Positions 60,894 to 64,000 of a DNA stretch of 64,000 bases are shown one piece after another. This stretch comes from Rhipicephalus microplus. Lineage: Eukaryota > Arthropoda > Arachnida > Ixodida > Ixodidae. The first letter of the stretch is position 1. Each line of letters starts with the position of its first letter. The stretch spans positions 188,388,491 to 188,452,490 of the forward strand of contig NC_134702.1 in the NCBI RefSeq assembly GCF_043290135.1. The letters run 5' to 3'. A program made the translations under genes and the position numbers. Below the pieces are notes generated by a model, which saw only the letters and a list, made by a program, of their open reading frames with translations, searched no databases and was not told the origin of the DNA.

Positions 60894-63800
60894 TCATAAC
60901 TCGCGGGCGTGGTACGGTTTCATCCGTACCACATGGACTACTTCTGGACGTGGACGTCTTCGGTTTAAACTGGTGTCGGAGCTTTGAGGAACTACCTCGT
61001 AATTCACGTCACTGAGGCTGCGCACAACTTCGTAAGGGCCAAAGTAGCGCCGCAATAGCTTCTCCGAAAGCCCACGATGTCGAACTGGTGTCCACACCCA
61101 TACATAGTCACCTGGTTGATAGTGAACGCTCCTTCGGCCTTGGTTGTAACGGCGAGCGTCGATATCTTGCTGCGCGCGAATGCGGTTCCGTGCAAGCTGG
61201 CGGGCTCCCTCGGCTTTCTCTACGAAGTCGTCAACGCTGTCATTTCCGCTGTTGTCCTGGTCTACGGGGAGCATAGCGTCTAACGGTGTTGTGACGCGAC
61301 GGCCATAAACAAGCTCGAATGGTGTTAGGTCTGTGGTCTCTTGAACAGCGGTGTTATAAGCAAACGTGACGTACGGCAAAATTTCATCCCACGTTTTGTG
61401 CTCTACATCAACATACATAGATAGCATGTCGGCCAATGTTTTGTTTAACCTCTCCGTCAAGCCGTTCGTTTGGGGATGATAAGCTGTTGTTTTTCGGTGG
61501 TTGGTGTACGTCAGCTTGGTTTGGTTTGGTTTGGTTTGGAAAAACTTTATTGACAAGTCCGAAGGCGTGCGCCCTAGCACACGGCGGGCCGCTCCCACGA
61601 TGGGACAGTAAGGCCGAGCCCTAGCGCCGCATCGTGGGCCCTCTGGACAGCCCAAAGTTGCGATGTTATGTCTGGACTCCGGAGAGCGGAGTCCCACTTT
61701 CTGGACGATGACTTGTTGCAATAACTCTGCCGTAAATGCTGCTCCGCGATCAGTTATGAGAACAGCAGGTGCACCATGGCGCAAAACAATGTCGTGGACA
61801 AAGAATCTGGCGACTTCAACTGCAGTTCCCTTAGGCACAGCTTTGGTTTCTGCATAGCGAGTCAGATAGTCGGTCGCGACAATTATCCACTTATTTTCTG
61901 AGGATGACGTAGGGAAGGGACCAAGAAGATCCATTCCTACTTGCTGAAATGGTGCTCGAGGTGGATCTAGAGGTTGGAGGAAACCGGCGGGCTTTGCGGG
62001 TGGAACTTTACGCCTCTGACAGTCACGACAGGTGCGGACATAGCGCTGAACGGACGAATACAGCTGTGGCCAGTAGTACTTCTGTCGGATGCGCGCTAAT
62101 GTCCTAGCAAAGCCTAAGTGACCGGCCGAAGGATCGTCGTGGCACGCCTGCATAACTTCCTCACGCAGTGCCATTGGAACGGCGAGGAGGAAAGTTTCGT
62201 GGCTGCTCTCAAGATTTCTCTTGTAGAGAACATTGTTCCGCAGGCAATACGTAGTCAAACCACGCGAGAGTCGGCGTGGGACGATAACGTCTTCTCCTTG
62301 AAGATGCTGGATGACAGGAAGTAGCTCAGTGTCCTCACGTTGAAGCTCAGCCATCCGCACCACATCGACGATGCCAAGAAACGGTAAATCTTGTTCAGTG
62401 TCAGATGACGTCGGGGAAATAGGAGCACGAGACAGGCAGTCAGCATCTGTATGCTTATGTCCTGATCGGTAGACCACCGTTATGTCGTACTCTTGAAGGC
62501 GGAGGCTCCAGCGGGCGAGGCGGCCTGATGGATCCCGTAGATTGGCAAGCCAACAGAGCGAATGGTGGTCACTGACCGCTCGAAATGGCCGGCCGTATAA
62601 GTAGGGTCGAAACTTGCTAATCGCCCAAACGACTGCTAGGCACTCTTTTTCGGTAGTAGAGTAATTAGCCTCTGCTTTTGTGAGACTGCGGCTCGCGTAA
62701 GCGATCACACGCTCTGCACCGTTCTGCCATTGAACTAGAATGGCTCCGATTCCCACGTTGCTGGCGTCTGTGTGGATCTCGGTGTCGGCTGTGTCGTCAA
62801 AATGTGCCAGCACTGGAGCTGTCTGCAGTCGATTGCGCAGCTCTACGAAAGCTTGTTGTTGTTCTTCCGTCCATACGAAAGGTACATCTGGCCGTGTCAG
62901 TCTCGTAAGAGGTTCCGCAATTTTCGAAAATCCTTCGACAAAACGGCGGTAGTACGCACAGAGTCCGAGGAATCGCTGAACAGCCTTTTTGTCTCCAGGT
63001 CGAGGGAAATCGGCAACAGCAGCCAACTTCTCCGGATCTGGTCGAACACCCCCCGGGCTAACCACGTGGCCGAGAAACTTGAGTTCCTGATAGCCGAAGT
63101 AGCACTTTTCTGGCTTGATGGTAAGGTTCGCTCTCCTTATTGCAGTGAGGACACTTTTAAGCCTTGAAAGATGCTCGTCAAATGTGGTTGAAAACACAAC
63201 GACATCATCCAAGTATACAAGACACGTCTGCCACTTTAGTCCAGCTAGTACAGTATCCATCATGCGTTGAAACGTGGCGGGAGCGGAACAGAGACCGAAA
63301 GGCAGCACTTTGAATTCGTAGAGCCCGTCAGGCGTCACGAACGCGGTTTTCTCACGGTCGCCCTCGTCAACTTCAATTTGCCAGTACCCTGACTTGAGAT
63401 CTAGTGATGTGAAGAACTGGGCGTGGCGTAGACGGTCTAAGGCGTCATCAATCCGTGGCAGGGGGTAAACGTCGCGTTTCGTGACTTTGTTAAGCCGTCG
63501 ATAGTCGACGCAGAAGCGTAGTGTGTTGTCTTTTTTCTTTACTAAGACAACAGGTGACGCCCACGGACTTGTCGAGGGTTGGATGACGTCATCATTCAGC
63601 ATTTCTTGAACTTGACGCTTAATCACCTCTCTTTCCTTCGGGGACACACGGTATGGATGTTGGCGAAGAGGCCGCGCCGACTCCTCGGTAACAATGCGGT
63701 GTTTTGTAACGGTGGTACGCTGAACTTTCGATGCTGTGGAGAAGCAGTCCGAGAATTCCCTCACAAGGTTTAGCAGGCGCTCTTTTCGTGAATCTGGCAA

Positions 63801-64000
63801 GTTTGGATTAACGTGAATGCGACTTCCCAGGTCAGCACAAGCTTTTGCATGCGGTGAAGTCGTATCCAATGTGCCGATATCGAAAAAGTCGGCGATTTCA
63901 CTGAGGAAAGCGACAGTAGTCCCTCTAGGAACGTGCTGAAACTCATTGCTGAAGTTGGTCAGCAGAACTCGAGAGCGTTTATTCTCTAACCGAACAAGGC
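60894..64000 (-). CDS. Ty3-3 Pol (partial, RT-RNaseH-IN, with LINE insert)
   Basis: The frame is open through the right window edge; a TTG at 63869 is only the first start-like codon, and upstream residues (VLLTNFSNEF) match Ty3-2 pol. Counting from 63869: RT has TSLDLKSGYWQ (Asp157) and VYLDD (Asp221/222); RNase H has HTDAS (Asp368); the integrase finger is His577, His584, Cys614, Cys617; the core is Asp647, Asp707 and Glu806. The last two are 99 residues apart rather than 36 because about 63 residues (about 724-786) come from an inserted LINE fragment. GPY motif RRYFGPYEV is near 941-949; the end is VVRMKPYHAREL. All catalytic residues seen are present, but integrase folding with the insert is doubtful. 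Confidence 0.93.
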   Translation of the reverse strand, partial: LVRLENKRSRVLLTNFSNEFQHVPRGTTVAFLSEIADFFDIGTLDTTSPHAKACADLGSRIHVNPNLPDSRKERLLNLVREFSDCFSTASKVQRTTVTKHRIVTEESARPLRQHPYRVSPKEREVIKRQVQEMLNDDVIQPSTSPWASPVVLVKKKDNTLRFCVDYRRLNKVTKRDVYPLPRIDDALDRLRHAQFFTSLDLKSGYWQIEVDEGDREKTAFVTPDGLYEFKVLPFGLCSAPATFQRMMDTVLAGLKWQTCLVYLDDVVVFSTTFDEHLSRLKSVLTAIRRANLTIKPEKCYFGYQELKFLGHVVSPGGVRPDPEKLAAVADFPRPGDKKAVQRFLGLCAYYRRFVEGFSKIAEPLTRLTRPDVPFVWTEEQQQAFVELRNRLQTAPVLAHFDDTADTEIHTDASNVGIGAILVQWQNGAERVIAYASRSLTKAEANYSTTEKECLAVVWAISKFRPYLYGRPFRAVSDHHSLCWLANLRDPSGRLARWSLRLQEYDITVVYRSGHKHTDADCLSRAPISPTSSDTEQDLPFLGIVDVVRMAELQREDTELLPVIQHLQGEDVIVPRRLSRGLTTYCLRNNVLYKRNLESSHETFLLAVPMALREEVMQACHDDPSAGHLGFARTLARIRQKYYWPQLYSSVQRYVRTCRDCQRRKVPPAKPAGFLQPLDPPRAPFQQVGMDLLGPFPTSSSENKWIIVATDYLTRYAETKAVPKGTAVEVARFFVHDIVLRHGAPAVLITDRGAAFTAELLQQVIVQKVGLRSPESRHNIATLGCPEGPRCGARARPYCPIVGAARRVLGRTPSDLSIKFFQTKPNQTKLTYTNHRKTTAYHPQTNGLTERLNKTLADMLSMYVDVEHKTWDEILPYVTFAYNTAVQETTDLTPFELVYGRRVTTPLDAMLPVDQDNSGNDSVDDFVEKAEGARQLARNRIRAQQDIDARRYNQGRRSVHYQPGDYVWVWTPVRHRGLSEKLLRRYFGPYEVVRSLSDVNYEVVPQSSDTSLNRRRPRPEVVHVVRMKPYHAREL
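61515..61704 (-). mobile_element. LINE 3' fragment inside Ty3-3 integrase
   Basis: About 189 bp. On the minus strand one frame gives a LINE ORF2 C-terminus (LWAVQRAHDAALGLGL, then TVPSWERPAVC and a stop), followed by AATAAA (complement 61546-61551) and a pentanucleotide tail (AAACC)n at 61515-61539. It lies in the same direction as pol. In the pol frame it has no stop and a length that keeps the phase. No clear target duplication was identified. Confidence 0.82.

Larger units (their letters stand above)
60601..64000 (-). mobile_element. Ty3-3: Ty3/gypsy element, 5' part beyond window
   Basis: Minus-strand element inserted directly in the satellite: monomer sequence stops at ...AACAATAT and the 3' LTR begins TGTCACAAAG at 60601. 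It contains LTR, polypurine tract and pol, open to the window end. The gag, 5' LTR and second flank lie outside. Pol is much like that of Ty3-2 and less like Ty3-1. It carries a LINE 3' fragment within integrase. Confidence 0.94.

Overview
This is a gene-poor, repeat-dominated window from an animal nuclear genome, most likely a tick (Ixodida). That call rests on the mix seen here: Ty3/gypsy elements, CR1-like, I-clade and RTE-like LINEs with poly-tetranucleotide or oligonucleotide tails, a long tandem satellite, and several short dispersed sequences that I recall from tick contigs. It is an unverified judgement. No bacterial features, tRNA or rRNA genes were found.

Layout. 0.24-5.5 kb: a young, complete Ty3/gypsy element on the minus strand (Ty3-1) with 145-bp LTRs differing at one base, inserted in an (AAAC)n tract. 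5.5-6.1 kb: tetranucleotide microsatellites. 6.1-13 kb: mostly anonymous DNA with a 5'-truncated RTE-like LINE at 8.0-8.5 kb and a weak candidate first exon at 8954. 13.1-18.1 kb: a decayed, nearly full-length CR1-like LINE whose ORF1 carries an SGNH-esterase-type domain; its 3' end is a hairpin that runs into about 480 bp of (CATC)n/(CGTC)n. 18.8-29.6 kb: a nested cluster, in which a decayed Ty3 element (Ty3-2, plus strand) appears split by an I-clade LINE, itself split by an inverted fragment of another LINE.

31.4-33.9 kb (minus): the best host-gene candidate, a single 832-codon open frame with a signal peptide, five membrane spans and glycosylation sites confined to two predicted outer loops, resembling prominins. 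34.4-35.4 kb: a 481-bp direct duplication carrying remnants of a DDE_3-type transposase. About 36.7-36.95 kb (minus): part of a THAP zinc-finger domain. 39.6-39.9 kb: microsatellites leading into the satellite.

39.9-60.6 kb: about 20 kb of a 146-bp tandem satellite (about 138 regular monomers after a decayed left edge). Monomer phase is kept for 135 consecutive periods without a net indel. Two main monomer haplotypes form higher-order repeats of 8, 20 and 21 monomers. 60.6-64 kb: a third Ty3/gypsy element (Ty3-3, minus strand) cuts the array and runs off the window. Its pol frame is open although a 189-bp LINE 3' fragment lies inside the integrase core.

The elements do not form a cooperative pathway; most of the window is layered insertions and tandem amplification. 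The observations most worth following are the satellite's higher-order structure, the intronless prominin-like gene, and the in-frame LINE insertion in the Ty3-3 integrase.
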